From Campylorhamphus procurvoides (taxonomy: Eukaryota > Chordata > Aves > Passeriformes > Dendrocolaptidae), in assembly GCA_013396655.1 (NCBI GenBank), contig WBMV01000785.1:124001-188000 (forward strand): DNA of 64,000 bases. Reading direction: 5' to 3'. The first letter of the stretch is position 1. Every line of letters begins with the position of its first letter. The notes below the pieces were generated by a model. The model did not search any database and was not told the DNA's origin. It saw nothing but the letters and a program-made list of their open reading frames with translations. The position numbers were made by a program, and so were the translations under genes. Positions 38,465-49,055 of this stretch are shown here, in pieces.

Positions 38465-39604
38465 TGAAAGAGGCTGAACTGCTAGTGACTGATGACTCAG
38501 ACATTCAAACACCTGCTGTAAGAGAATGGACTACTGGTGCTCATGGCTCAATCGGCAGTGTGCTTTGCTAAGGGTGTGCAGAGTGGCCACCCAGGCAAGG
38601 GGCTGAAGGCCTGCAGAGGTGATACCCCACAAGCTGGGCATTGTTTCTTTATCCTTACACAAGTGACTCAGCTGTGATCCCCTCTGAAGAAACCCCAGGA
38701 CAATTCACACATGGCCTGAAGACACTCATCTCTGCTGATGGGCTAAAATGGATCCACCTGTGCTGACATAACAGGCAGCTGTAACATCTTGGAACATGTC
38801 AAACAATCCTGAAATGTTCCCTGATCCAGTATTACATCACTCAGTGTAGAACTCCCCACTCCAGGGGAGGTATAGAGAGGTTCCTACTTGACCTAAGCCC
38901 AGTAAAAGACCACACTGGGATTTCACTCCACACTGGGTTTTCTTTCCACACCACAGAGAACTTTCCTTACCACCTGGGGCTTCCACCACCACCTCAATGG
39001 ATCCAGACTGTGACTGACACTCTGACAGGACTACAATCACCACTTTGACCAATGAAGATCACAATTGCAACAACCAAGTCTTGCTGATGGATCCAGTGGG
39101 TGTCTTTTGTGTCTTTCCAGTCACCTGGGGGATCTACAGTGTTGCTCTGACTGCCTGTCCCAGCACTGTAGTCTCACTCCAAACCCATGTAAGTGTCTGC
39201 CACTATTGAATCCCAGCTCTCTGTTGTTTCCTGCCAGCACTGCCTCTCCAACCGTTCCTGCCAGGTTTTCTGGGCATGGTGGAGGCAAACTATGAGGGAA
39301 GAGTGGCCATTCTGTCTCTGTCCTGTGGCCACATGTGTTTTTCCCAGGTAGTGGAGGCTGGCCACCATCTCTGTTTGGTCTGGTGGGCAGGACTTGGGAA
39401 GATTCTCCTCACTGGTTTGTTTAACCCAATTTCATCAGTATTGTTATTAGCATTCTTCTTGGTGGGGGGTGGGGTATTTTTTCTACTTACATCCAGGTGT
39501 ATTTGATCCCTGTCTCTATACTGGAGAAACCAGGGGTATTAAACCTGAGGGAGGAGACATCTGTCCAAGGTCTCCACCTCTCCAACTTGTCTCAAACGAG
39601 GACA
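38465..39604 (+). mobile_element. Probable solo LTR, third family
   Basis: This ~1,140-bp, GC-richer segment starts TGAAAGAGGC and ends GAGGACA. It is flanked on both sides by the 4-base direct repeat ttct (38,461-38,464 and 39,605-39,608), as for an element with a 4-bp target duplication. It has the texture of avian LTRs: no sustained frame, many short CTG/CAC-rich segments, and two AP-1 matches TGACTCA (38,493-38,499 and 38,664-38,670) in what would be U3. I do not see a clear TATA box or AATAAA, and the ends were chosen because they fit, so the boundaries and orientation are tentative. It may instead be part of a longer endogenous retroviral fragment. Confidence 0.5.
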
Positions 39605-39754
39605 TTCTTAAAACCAGATTTTAATTCTGACTGCATTTTTTATATTTAGTGGCTATTTTCCGTAAACACCTATTCAAATGTACTTGCACTGCATCTTTTT
39701 CTCGTCAATAATACACTTAGCTAAAATACTGTGCAAAAAATGATGATGTTTGAT

Positions 39755-40850
39755 CAAGACGAGCCTATTGATGAAGCCTTCTTGCTCTAGCTACAGGAGG
39801 CATTACTCTAGTAAAGCAGACTTCCAACTTCTCAGGATGATAGTGGGATGCCCTGGGAGACTGCTCCTGGGGACAAGAGAGTGTAACATAGCTGGGACAT
39901 CTTTAAGGAAGCCTTCCGTAGAGTGCAAGAGCTAGAAATCTGCAGGAGCAGGACATTGAAAAGGAAGGCAAGACTGGCATGTCTGAGTAAGGAATGGAGG
40001 GTCAAGCTGAAGGGCAAGAAGCAAATGCACAGGCAATGGAAACAAGAACAGGTAACCTGGAGTTCGGTTGGGGTGAGAAAGACCAAGGTGAAGCTGGAAT
40101 TGATCCAGGCAAGAGATGCAAAAAAATCTCTTCTACAGAAGGACTTCTACAGATATTTAAACCTGAAAAGGAAGGTCGAAGAAGCTGTTCCCCTCCCCAA
40201 TAAACAACACTGGAAAATGTAAGAACGGGCGAGGAGTAGGTTGAGGTATTCAACAGCTTTTTTTTTCCTCAGTCTTCAATGACAACTTCTCTTCCCAAAT
40301 GTCTCAAATGGATGGAGAGCAGGATGGGGTCTGGTGAAGCAGTATTTTCCCCTGAAAGTAAAGATCAGGTTCATGACCACCTGAGGAATCTGAACATATA
40401 TAAGTCTATGGGATCTAATGAGATGCTTCTCAGAGTGCTGATGGAATTGGCTGATGTGGTTCTTAGACCGTCCTCTATGATATACAAAAAGTTATGGCCG
40501 TGAAGTCCCAGGTGACTGGAAAAGGGGAAACATTGCATTCATCTTTATAAAGGGTAGAGAGGAGGTCCGTGGGAACTACCGACCTGTCATCTTCACTTCT
40601 GTGCCTGGGAAGGTGATGGAACAGATCCTCCTGGAGGTTTTGCTAAGACACAATGAGGACATGGGATAAGTGACAGCCAGCACAGCTTCACCAGGGGCAA
40701 GTCCTGCCTGACCGAATCACTGGCTTTCTACAGTGGAGTGACTCCGTTTAGCTGGACTTCTGTAAAGCCTTTGACACAGGCCCTCACAACATGCTACTCT
40801 CTAAATTAGAGAGAAATGGATTCAGTTGGTGGATTTTATGTGGATATTGG
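39755..40850 (+). mobile_element. CR1 LINE relic: ORF2 endonuclease end through reverse transcriptase start
   Basis: The segment begins with a frame reading IDEAFLL (CR1 endonuclease region). It then jumps at about 39,808 to a SKADFQLLRMIV-like block, so most of the endonuclease C-terminus is deleted. Next comes the linker (RSRTLKRKAR, KEWRVKLKGKKQ, then RKVEE) in one frame at 39,923-40,222 and HLRNLNIYKSMGSNEMLLRV in another at 40,279-40,503. RT core blocks follow in further frames: NYRPV with TSVPGKVMEQILLE (about 40,574-40,640), SFTRGKSCLTE (about 40,686), and LDFCKAFDT (about 40,752) with a short deletion before it. Recognisable similarity ends near 40,850, before the YADD catalytic motif. 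Several frameshifts and stops make it inert. Unlike the other CR1 copies it lacks the 3' end, so it is probably an internal remnant cut at both sides. Confidence 0.88.
39923..40503 (+). pseudogene. CR1 ORF2 linker/RT-entry pseudogene in two frames
   Basis: Two open stretches (99 codons from 39,923 and 74 codons from 40,279) are consecutive parts of the same CR1 ORF2, separated by a frameshift and a deletion. The first is rich in Lys/Arg, as the CR1 linker is. The second holds the YKSMGSNEM...ELADVV block just before the RT domain. No intact product is possible. Confidence 0.85.
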
Positions 40851-42568
40851 ACTCATGGTCCTGACTCAGATCTGAATCAAAGGACTCTGGCAGGCACAGG
40901 CAGTCTGGCATCATTCCCCTACAGGAATGAGAGGATGGAGAAGTGTGCCAAATGCTGCATAGCAAATCCCTGAACAGTGCACTCAGTGACAAATTCCTGA
41001 AGACAAAATGCATTGACATTGCTAGCCATTTGCAGCCCTTTGATTTTGCAGCAATTTTATTGGACTGTTATAGGCATGTGACAACCTTCAGCAGGTTTTT
41101 TTGTAGCACCTGTGTATAAAGTGTAATCCTTCATCTCTACTCAGTTCTGCAAGGCCTTTTGTAACTTTAGTAGCACACTGAGCTTGTGTTTCAAGCAGAT
41201 ATAACAAGAAGGTAAAAAAAAAGAAAAAGGTTATTTGAGACGAACCCCAGTTGATTTACCTCAAAAGGTTTTCTCTTGCCCAGGAGATAGCGCATCTAAG
41301 ATAGAATGACATGAGTGCTGAGTCAACCTGATGCTTTTCCAGTTCATCGCAGGCTCTTTTTGATGCTGTAACATCACTGTTGAGTAGAATTATCTTTTGG
41401 ATACCTCAAGAATTTAAGACGCTTGTCTCATGCATTTTGCAGATTCTGTTTGTAACAGAGGACTCTTCTGATTGAAAAAGCTTTACACATTAACTTTTTG
41501 GCTTCAGACAGAAGCTCCCTATTGCATTCTTTTGCACTGAATAGAGGCTTTTACAGTGCAAATGTGCACTTATCTAATTCATAGGGTTACTTCCAGCCAG
41601 CCAACACAACTGCATGTAACTGTGCAGTTGTTAAGCAGTTATTTCATTTCATCTTGAACAGGTTAGGTTTTTTCTCTATTTTTTTCTCACATCAGGGTAA
41701 CATGAAGGAAGGCTTGAGGCATGGTGTATGTACCAATTCACTAAGTCTCTCTTTTATGTTAATCACTGAAGTATTCCTTTTATGTTAATCCCATTGAAAA
41801 GTTAGTTCTGGTTCTGAAGTGGCATAAAACTCATCCAGTAAAAGAATGAACATTTTATTCAGCTGGTTTTATGAGCTGAACAGACTCAACAATAAGTCAG
41901 AGCTGGCATAAAGAATAGAGCAAGACACTGCACCTACAAACAGGTCCTAACCTGATGGAGCCAGAGTAGGGAGATGAAGAAGCTAAACCATCCCTCTGGG
42001 AGATGTTTTGATTGCACGAGTGTTTTAGATGAGCTCATCTGTCTAACTGCAGACAGATGGCAATTAATGGCAATTTTCTGAGCTGGACTCGTCTTGGACC
42101 AGAGTTCAGAGACTTGTCTTGGATCAGAGTACATATGCCCTTTAATACAAGCAGACGTGTGCAACTTCTGCTGTGCTTAAACATAAGGCACTGCATCTTG
42201 TTAAATTGCCCTGAGGGCAATTTAACACCTTGGTTTAAATGAGAAATTATCAATAACAGCCTCTCCTGCATCAGTCTATTTTTAAAAAATTAAAAAACCT
42301 TCTTTGCTGTTACTGACAAATCTATCAATAAGATAAAAAAGAAAGAAAGAGAAAGCAGCTCAATGTGATATAGATGTAAGTGGTATATTATATTGGTTGT
42401 ACTTTTGGTACTACATCTGAATGGATCTGATCCATGAGAATGCCACCTGGACAGGGTAGTGAATCACTCCAGTAGTGATCTCTGCCTCATCTGTTGCCCC
42501 ATTTCTATCGTGCAGAGAACAATGTAAACAGAGGGAAAGTAAGTACTAAAAGAAATGTATTTCTGTAA
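40851..42568. other. Unique non-coding sequence
   Basis: No gene was seen. It contains a 14-bp direct repeat (41,751-41,764 and 41,777-41,790) and the perfect hairpin at 42,199-42,227, listed separately. The first ~180 bases could still be diverged CR1, but I cannot place them. Confidence 0.5.
42199..42227. repeat. Perfect 13-bp inverted repeat with 3-base loop
   Basis: The arms tgttaaattgccc (42,199-42,211) and gggcaatttaaca (42,215-42,227) are exact reverse complements around the loop tga. This is unusual by chance, especially with a GC-clamped loop end. It may be a cruciform or hairpin or the centre of a decayed palindromic transposon. The stem is too short for a microRNA precursor. Confidence 0.9.
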
Positions 42569-42640
42569 CCTAGTGGTTAGGCTACTCATCTAAGAGACTG
42601 CCCTGGACTCTGGTTCCTGTTTGCTGGTCTGCTGATGCAG
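42569..42640 (+). mobile_element. Possible ancient tRNA-like SINE scrap
   Basis: The run 'cctagtggttaggctactc' resembles the A-box part of old amniote tRNA-like repeats, and 'ctctggttcctg' lies where a B box would be but fits it poorly. Identification is by eye and weak. A 74-codon frame that follows (42,635-42,859), open on both strands, is unexplained. Confidence 0.25.
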
Positions 42641-44727
42641 ATGGATACTCAAGATCAGCTGCAGATAGAAGTTTCAGGCACAGAATTTCCGACACTGAAT
42701 TCTCCAGACTTGTCAGTAGCCAAACTGGATTGCGAATTCTTCATGCTTGGCTGCCTACAAGCCCCAGTTTGTGAATATTTTGGGAGAGTCCTCACTTTCC
42801 CTCGCCAAGCCCACCTAAACCTACTGTCTGATGATGAGCACACCATCCAGGCAGTGTAGGCTTAGATGCCCTTGAGCAAAAGATTACAGTGTTTGCCACC
42901 TGGGTTGTTGCAAGTCAGTGAATGGTATTTGGGACAAAGTGGATTCAGTGCAAAGCATCTCTGACAAGCATTGTGCAGCAATCTGCTTCTTCCTGGCATC
43001 CGTTTTTCTGTTTTATCATCTGTCTGTGATGCCCTAGCTGTCCTCTATTCCTAGTTTTGTGACAATAATCATGACAATGGATTGCTTAAAACAGGCTCAA
43101 AAGACACACCCTTTTCTGATTGGCCTGATGTCTCTGTATGCTGTGTATATGATGCTCAGTAGTAGTATAAGGATAGTGGTACGTCTTGGGGTTGGTGGGA
43201 TTAGTGTGGCACAATCTTCTCATGGGGAAATAGAAAATGGTAGGACAAGACAGCAAGGAGCTCCCAACACATCTAGGAGTGCTGGTAAATCAGCACTGGG
43301 GCTCATGAGCAGTGGGTGTGAGCACAAAACTTTACTGAGTGCTGCTGGACCAGACATAAGTAGGCAACAGATCAAATCAATGCAGAGAAGGCACCATTAC
43401 TCAGCTGAGTCAAATGTCCTTCATTCTTCCTGAAACAGGGGGTTATTTTTGTCTCTGGCTGTTTGTTTTAACACCATGCCTTCTACCTCACATTTTTGCA
43501 ATTAGTATAGCTACTAATAAACATATACATGGTATACCTTCAACCTCTTAAGCTCTGTGGTTGCAGATCTTCTTATGGGAGGTAGAGACACAGAAATATA
43601 GCACTCTTAGTTGAGACAATTCATGCCCAGAAGAGAAAATTCAGGACTCAGCATCATGATGAAGTCACTGTGACACAATAAGTTAGTATCTGCCAAGTTT
43701 GGGTCTGTAGCTGCTGGCATCTGTCTCTGTGAATGCTCCCAGCCAACCCCTCACATGTCAGACCCTACACGAGAAAGGCTCAAACTGTGGAGCATCACGC
43801 TACAGCCAAAGCTGTCCGAGTTTCTGAACAGGGATAATTGTTGTGCCTTACCTCACACATGGCAACTGGATAATCTACAGTCTAGGCCCTGACCAAGGAA
43901 CTCTTGTAACACTCTGCAGCTCCTTTTGATAAATCTCTAGGCTTTGAAAGGCTGTATGTTCATAATCCCTTGTGACCAGCTTGTCTTAGTAATTATGGAG
44001 CATTTTTCTTCTGAACACAAATAAGAAGGTAGTGCAATTCAGTCAACTTCACTGAAGTACTTCTGGATTTACTTTACTATAGCTGACAGCAGAATTTGGC
44101 TCTATATGCATTGGCACGTGCTCTATGGGACATTGTAAGAAAAAACAACAAAGTTACCCTTCTTAAACCATGTTTCAGCTTGCTGGTGATCTGAGCTTTA
44201 AACACTACACTCTAGTCTAATGCCAGAAATTTTACCTGCTTTTAGATCTTCTCATTTTAAACTGTTTGCCAAGGCTTGAGAACTGTAGGTGTAAAATACA
44301 GTCAAAGAGTTTTATGCTCTGAGACTTGCCAAACAAAGTAGAGTCCAAGTCTCTCCTGTATTAACGACTTATATTGTAGCATGTCTGAAAAACTATGACT
44401 TTAATTAGCAAAAAATTAGAAAACGCATTAAAACATAGCCAATTGTGGTACATTAATGCTACCTCTTAGAATTATAAGCTTGAAAAGGTTTTCATTTACT
44501 CTTACCAATGGAAAAAATGTTAGTGTAGTATCATGTGGAAAGTTTCAATTCTTTCTGGTTAGCCTGAGAACAGATATATGCACAAGTAATATTTCACATG
44601 ACATAGCTGTGCACATAAATATCTTACCTAGATTTAGCATCTGTGAGCAAGAGGCTTGTCCTGTTTGTAGGCTGAAGACTAATCATGTACTGGCCTGTAT
44701 CAATCAGAGCAAAGTTGTAGGAACTGG
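42641..44727. other. Unique non-coding sequence
   Basis: No gene or clear repeat was seen. A 124-codon + frame at 43,059-43,433 has no domain I recognise, and no promoter or splice context marks it as real. Confidence 0.55.
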
Positions 44728-45190
44728 TTATACTCCTCTAGGTAACACTCATTAGCTCACATCTGGAACAGTGCATCCAGTTGTAGGCTTCCAGTGCAAG
44801 AAAGACACTGATAGACTGCAGGAATTTCAGCAGAGAGCCCCCAAGATGGCTGGAGGCTGGAGTGTTTGCCCAGTGAGGAGAGGCTGAGGGAACTGGGCTG
44901 GTTCAGGCTGCACAGCTGCCTTCTAACCTACAAGGACATTACTGTGCAGACAGAGCAGGGCTGAGCAGCACATTGGGAGAACAAGAAACAGTGACGAGAA
45001 ATGGAAGCAGGGAGATTCCAATTAGGTATAAGGAAAAATTATCTCCATGGGGATACCTTTTTATTGGAACTGGTAAATTAGGGAGGCTGTAAAATTGGAC
45101 TGATTTGAATCTAGTGTTGACCCTGCTTTGAGCAGGAGACTGCCCTAGAGACTTCTCTCAGGTCATTCCAACCAGAATGAGTCTGTGATG
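44728..45190 (+). mobile_element. Old CR1 LINE copy, 5'-truncated
   Basis: CR1 landmarks appear in order: a 'cacatctggaacagtgcatc' block, 'ccagttgtaggct', 'gcaagaaagacactga', 'gaggagaggctgagggaact', a 'attaggtataaggaaaaatt' block, then 'gtgttgaccctgctttgagc', 'ggtcattccaacc' and 'gtctgtgatg' at the 3' end. There are several internal deletions and many substitutions, and no open frame survives. Compared with the copy at 27,560 it is clearly older. Confidence 0.85.
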
Positions 45191-47774
45191 TTGTCATCTT
45201 ATAGCCATTTGCATCAGTGAAAGTGGTTTAGCAAGCTACCAAAAGAAACAAGAATTTTATTTTGTCTCTGTGCAAATTCAAATCCATTGTGCAATTTAAA
45301 GCAATAGCAAATGTCTAGACATCACCTTCACTTAGCTTTCTCTGCTCTGTACCTATTGAGTTTGTCAAAAAGTCATTAATGTCAAGCCAAACTAAATGAG
45401 AGTAGACTTAGGTCATAAAGTTTCTTCTGATTTACTAAGTGAAGTAAATAGTGGTATGAGCTCAAATTTATACTGTCAACTGAAGAAAAGCCATTAAAAA
45501 CTCAAATGCAGGAGAATGAAGAGAACAGAAAAGATGAAAAATGAAGGGCCAGGTTGTCTTTTTTATTTTCCATGATATTTCAATGTATTTTGGACAAATA
45601 ATTGGTTTTCGCCTCCTTTTTTGGGGCCATATTCAAACTTTATGAGTTGTATCTACCCGATAGCTGCAGTGCTTGGTAGACCTCTAACCAGGTGTCTGGG
45701 GTAACAGTCCCAGCTTAGATTGTCTAAAATTTAGGTAATACCAGAGTTTAGAATGGACTCCAAATATTTTGTGGGGCATAACCATGCTTAGGACTTTGGC
45801 TTGAGCTTATCATTGCAAAGGCTGATGGGACAACTGGAAGCCTTGTGTTGCCAGGGCTGCAATTTACTTTGTGGTTTTTCTACATTCTTTCTGGAACATA
45901 AGCAAAAACTACCTTGAGTAAGTCAAACATACACAGACATTTATTTCATCTTTGATCCACCCCTCAGGACAATTTACAATGCAATGCGGATGCAGCACTT
46001 TGAATATCAGTCAGTGTTCAGTATTCTTGCAATAAAGTCTTCCATCTTATGGTATTAATATGTGATGGCCGGTGGTATAAGTAGATGTACATTTGATTCA
46101 CAGTTGTCTTGACATTTTATTGCCAAAACCAGTCTGATATTCTTTTAAAGTTTGCTTAGCATAGTTTCAAATGTTGTATCCTTATTGCTCTGACTATAAA
46201 GCACCACAGAGAAATCTAACCAAGAATTAAAACCTGACCCCTCCAGTTGTGTACAAGTGCTTTACATGGATGCCAATTCTAATTTTGGGAGGGAAAAATG
46301 GCTATGACTTGCTGCTGATTTTGAGGTTAAGAATCTCAGTGGGTAAATGATTGTGTTAACACAGATTTCTAAGATGGAACCTTCATCTTGGCAGACATGG
46401 AAATCATTTTAAAAACAGCTAGATAAAAACATCTATTAATCTACTTTCCTTCAGTATTTTCAAACATGCAACAACATAAAATGCCTGATAAAATTTTTAA
46501 GGATATGTCTTCGGAGCCTCACTGCCTTTACATGTCTGAATGGCACCCAGCCAGAGGTCTACTCAGAGTAGTGTTTAATATGTGCAGGAAGGAAAAAAAA
46601 AACTATTTATAAAATTAACTTACTAAAGTTTTCTGGTTTGTATGTGAAACATTCTCATAAAATGTAAATGCACATATTTCCAGGCAATTTATTGAGAAAG
46701 AAGTACAAAATAATTTTAAAAAATCCAAGACTGTTTTCTTTTTGATTTTGTGAAATCTTGATAAGTAATGTTTTTCTTTAGGTATTCCCTACTACTGGCC
46801 TGTAATCTAAAGATGTAGAAAAGAAGTGAGGGAAACCGACTTTTAAAACATAGCTATTTTGGTGAAAGATGGCAGTCCTGAATCAAAAAAAACCCAAACT
46901 GCTTATGTTACCCAAATATGAGCTGCTATACTGTAAAGCTGACTAGCCAAGATTTTATTTCTTTCACTTGCTAGGTCTTTTTGAGCCACATTTTGCCACT
47001 CTGGCTGAAACTGAGCTTTGCCTTCCTCTTTGAGGCATGATTTTGATTCTAGTTGCTCTATCTAGACTCGACTCAGGATAACTAAAACTTCCGGAGTCTG
47101 GCTTCATGTGTTATATTTAACATTTTAAAGATAACTGCAGGCTCAATTTTGGTTGCCAAGACTTTGTAGCAAGTAAATTTTGTAACCAAGAAAACAGAAG
47201 ATAAACCACAGATACAACCACAACAATTTCCTAATTAACGGAAAATACCCTCAAGTTGTGTTTTTAAACTAAAAGGTGTTCACTTTCCTCCCATTTGCAC
47301 CATTGTGGCTGCTTTAAATCTCCATGCTCTGGTTACTATAGGGTATATGGCCTGAAACACACAAATCAGTCTCTGCATTTGTGCTAGCAATTAAATCAGT
47401 AGAGGCTGTGATTCCACAATCCTTTTGTTGTGAATCCATGTACCTGGGCTATAATACTGTAGAATTGATTTAATTACTTTGGTTTAGGATACCAGGGGCT
47501 ATGGTATATTTTGTATAGTTTCTCAGAGACCTCCAGTATTATGAAATATAGAGGTCTGATTTTCAAGAGGCCTAATATTATAAAATGTAGAGGTCTACAT
47601 TGCTCTGTATGACCTGTCTATTTTCCTCCAAATGGGAGTCACAGGAGTCAACGGCTTAAGCGGGAGCAGTTTATAACAGACAATAGGACATGTTGAAATG
47701 AAGAATATATCCTAACTTGTTGAATCAATTAGTAATTTACAATGGAATCTCTCTCTGAATGTCAATTAGTACAA
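45191..47774. other. Unique AT-rich non-coding sequence
   Basis: No gene or recognisable interspersed repeat was seen. It contains a local direct repeat (47,537-47,557 and 47,576-47,596). Confidence 0.6.
47537..47596. repeat. Imperfect 21-bp direct repeat, 39-bp offset
   Basis: The run 'tattatgaaatatagaggtc' at 47,537 recurs as 'tattataaaatgtagaggtc' at 47,576, with two differences in the 20 bases shown. It looks like a small local duplication. Confidence 0.7.
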
Positions 47775-48350
47775 CCTGCTTCTCAAAGCAACTCAAAACT
47801 TGTTGGGACAGACAGATTGTCCAGTGCAATATACAGATGAACTTCGAAGGTGTTGAAGGGTAGAGATTCCACAGTCTGAGCAACCTGTTTCAATGGTTTA
47901 TCACTTTAAATGTGAAGACCTTTTTTTCCCTTGATTGTACAGAGAATTTCCTGTGCTGCAATTTGTGTTCATTGCATCTCGTTTTTCCACTGTATACACC
48001 TCTGAGAAAAATTTGGCTCCACCTTCTCTGTAATCATTGCATTCTCCTGCAAGTGGGATACAACAGTTAGATTTCCCCTTTGGTCTCTTCTTCAGACAGA
48101 ACAAAAGTCGCCTCTTCTTCTCTCTGTACTTCCCAGATCCCATGATAATCTCGGTGGTCTTCCACTGTGCTTACTTTATTACGTACAAGGAAGATCTCAA
48201 CTGGACATAGCACCTCAAAAACAATTTCACATGTGCCAGATGGAGGGGAATAGACAGTTTTCCTGAATGTTGCACATTTTTGCTACCAATTCCAGGATGG
48301 CATTGATCAGCTGCTGGGTCCTGTTCAGTTTGCCATCCATGGTGCCTGGT
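47775..48350 (-). mobile_element. CR1 LINE copy, minus strand, abutting an LTR
   Basis: Read on the plus strand it shows the reverse complement of CR1: 'cctgcttctcaaagcaa', 'agagattccacagtctgagc', 'aacctgtttcaatggttta', a 'ttctctgtaatcattgcatt' block, 'ggtctcttcttcagacagaa', and at the right 'atggcattgatcagctgctg' followed by 'gttcagtttgccatccatgg'. It spans the ORF2 C-terminal region. The terminal CR1 3' tail is missing or unrecognisable at the left. At the right it stops within six bases of the LTR start at 48,356, so either the LTR inserted there or both were truncated together. Heavily mutated and non-coding. Confidence 0.82.
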
Positions 48351-48436
48351 GGTAGTGCTGGTTTCAGCTGGGGTAGAGTTGATTTTCTTCACAGTGGCTG
48401 GTATGGGGCTGTGTTTTGGATCTGTGCTGAACACAG

Positions 48437-49055
48437 TGATGATTAACTATAGATGTTGTTGTTATTGCTGAGCAGGGCTTACACAGAGCCAAGGCCTTTT
48501 CTACTTTTTGAACTGCCATGCTGGCAAGGGGGCTGTGGATACGTGGGAGTCTGGGAGGAGACACAGCTGGGACAGGGGACCCAAACTGACCAAAGTGATA
48601 TTCCATACCATATGACATCATCCTATATAAAGTGGGGGGAAGAAGGAACAGGGGGGGGACATTTGGAGTGATGTTGTATGTCTTCCCAAGTAGTCATTAC
48701 ACGTGATGGGGCCTTGTTCTTCTGGAGATGGCTGAACGCCTGCCTNTGATGATTAACTATAGATGTTGTTGTTATTGCTGAGCAGGGCTTACACAGAGCC
48801 AAGGCCTTTTCTACTTTTTGAACTGCCATGCTGGCAAGGGGGCTGTGGATACGTGGGAGTCTGGGAGGAGACACAGCTGGGACAGGGGACCCAAACTGAC
48901 CAAAGTGATATTCCATACCATATGACATCATCCTATATAAAGTGGGGGGAAGAAGGAACAGGGGGGGGACATTTGGAGTGATGTTGTATGTCTTCCCAAG
49001 TAGTCATTACACGTGATGGGGCCTTGTTCTTCTGGAGATGGCTGAACGCCTGCCT
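48437..49055. repeat. Exact 309-bp tandem duplication split by one N
   Basis: Copy 1 is 48,437-48,745 and copy 2 is 48,747-49,055, at an offset of 310 with no difference that I can see. Both start 'tgatgattaactatagatg' and end 'gaacgcctgcct'. The single N at 48,746 sits exactly at the junction. Identical 72-codon frames at 48,453 and 48,763 are a by-product. This is the pattern of a gap closed with overlapping contig ends that were not merged. Confidence 0.95.
48746..48746. other. Single undetermined base (assembly junction)
   Basis: This is the only N I noticed in the window. It lies exactly between the two identical 309-bp copies. Confidence 0.98.

Noticed and set aside
43059..43433. 124-codon + frame as a possible gene
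   Set aside because: No recognisable domain, no supporting signal, and low-complexity composition typical of chance frames.
48453..48981. Two identical 72-codon proteins, looking like a tandem gene pair
   Set aside because: They come from the exact 309-bp duplication around the N within LTR sequence, not from genes.
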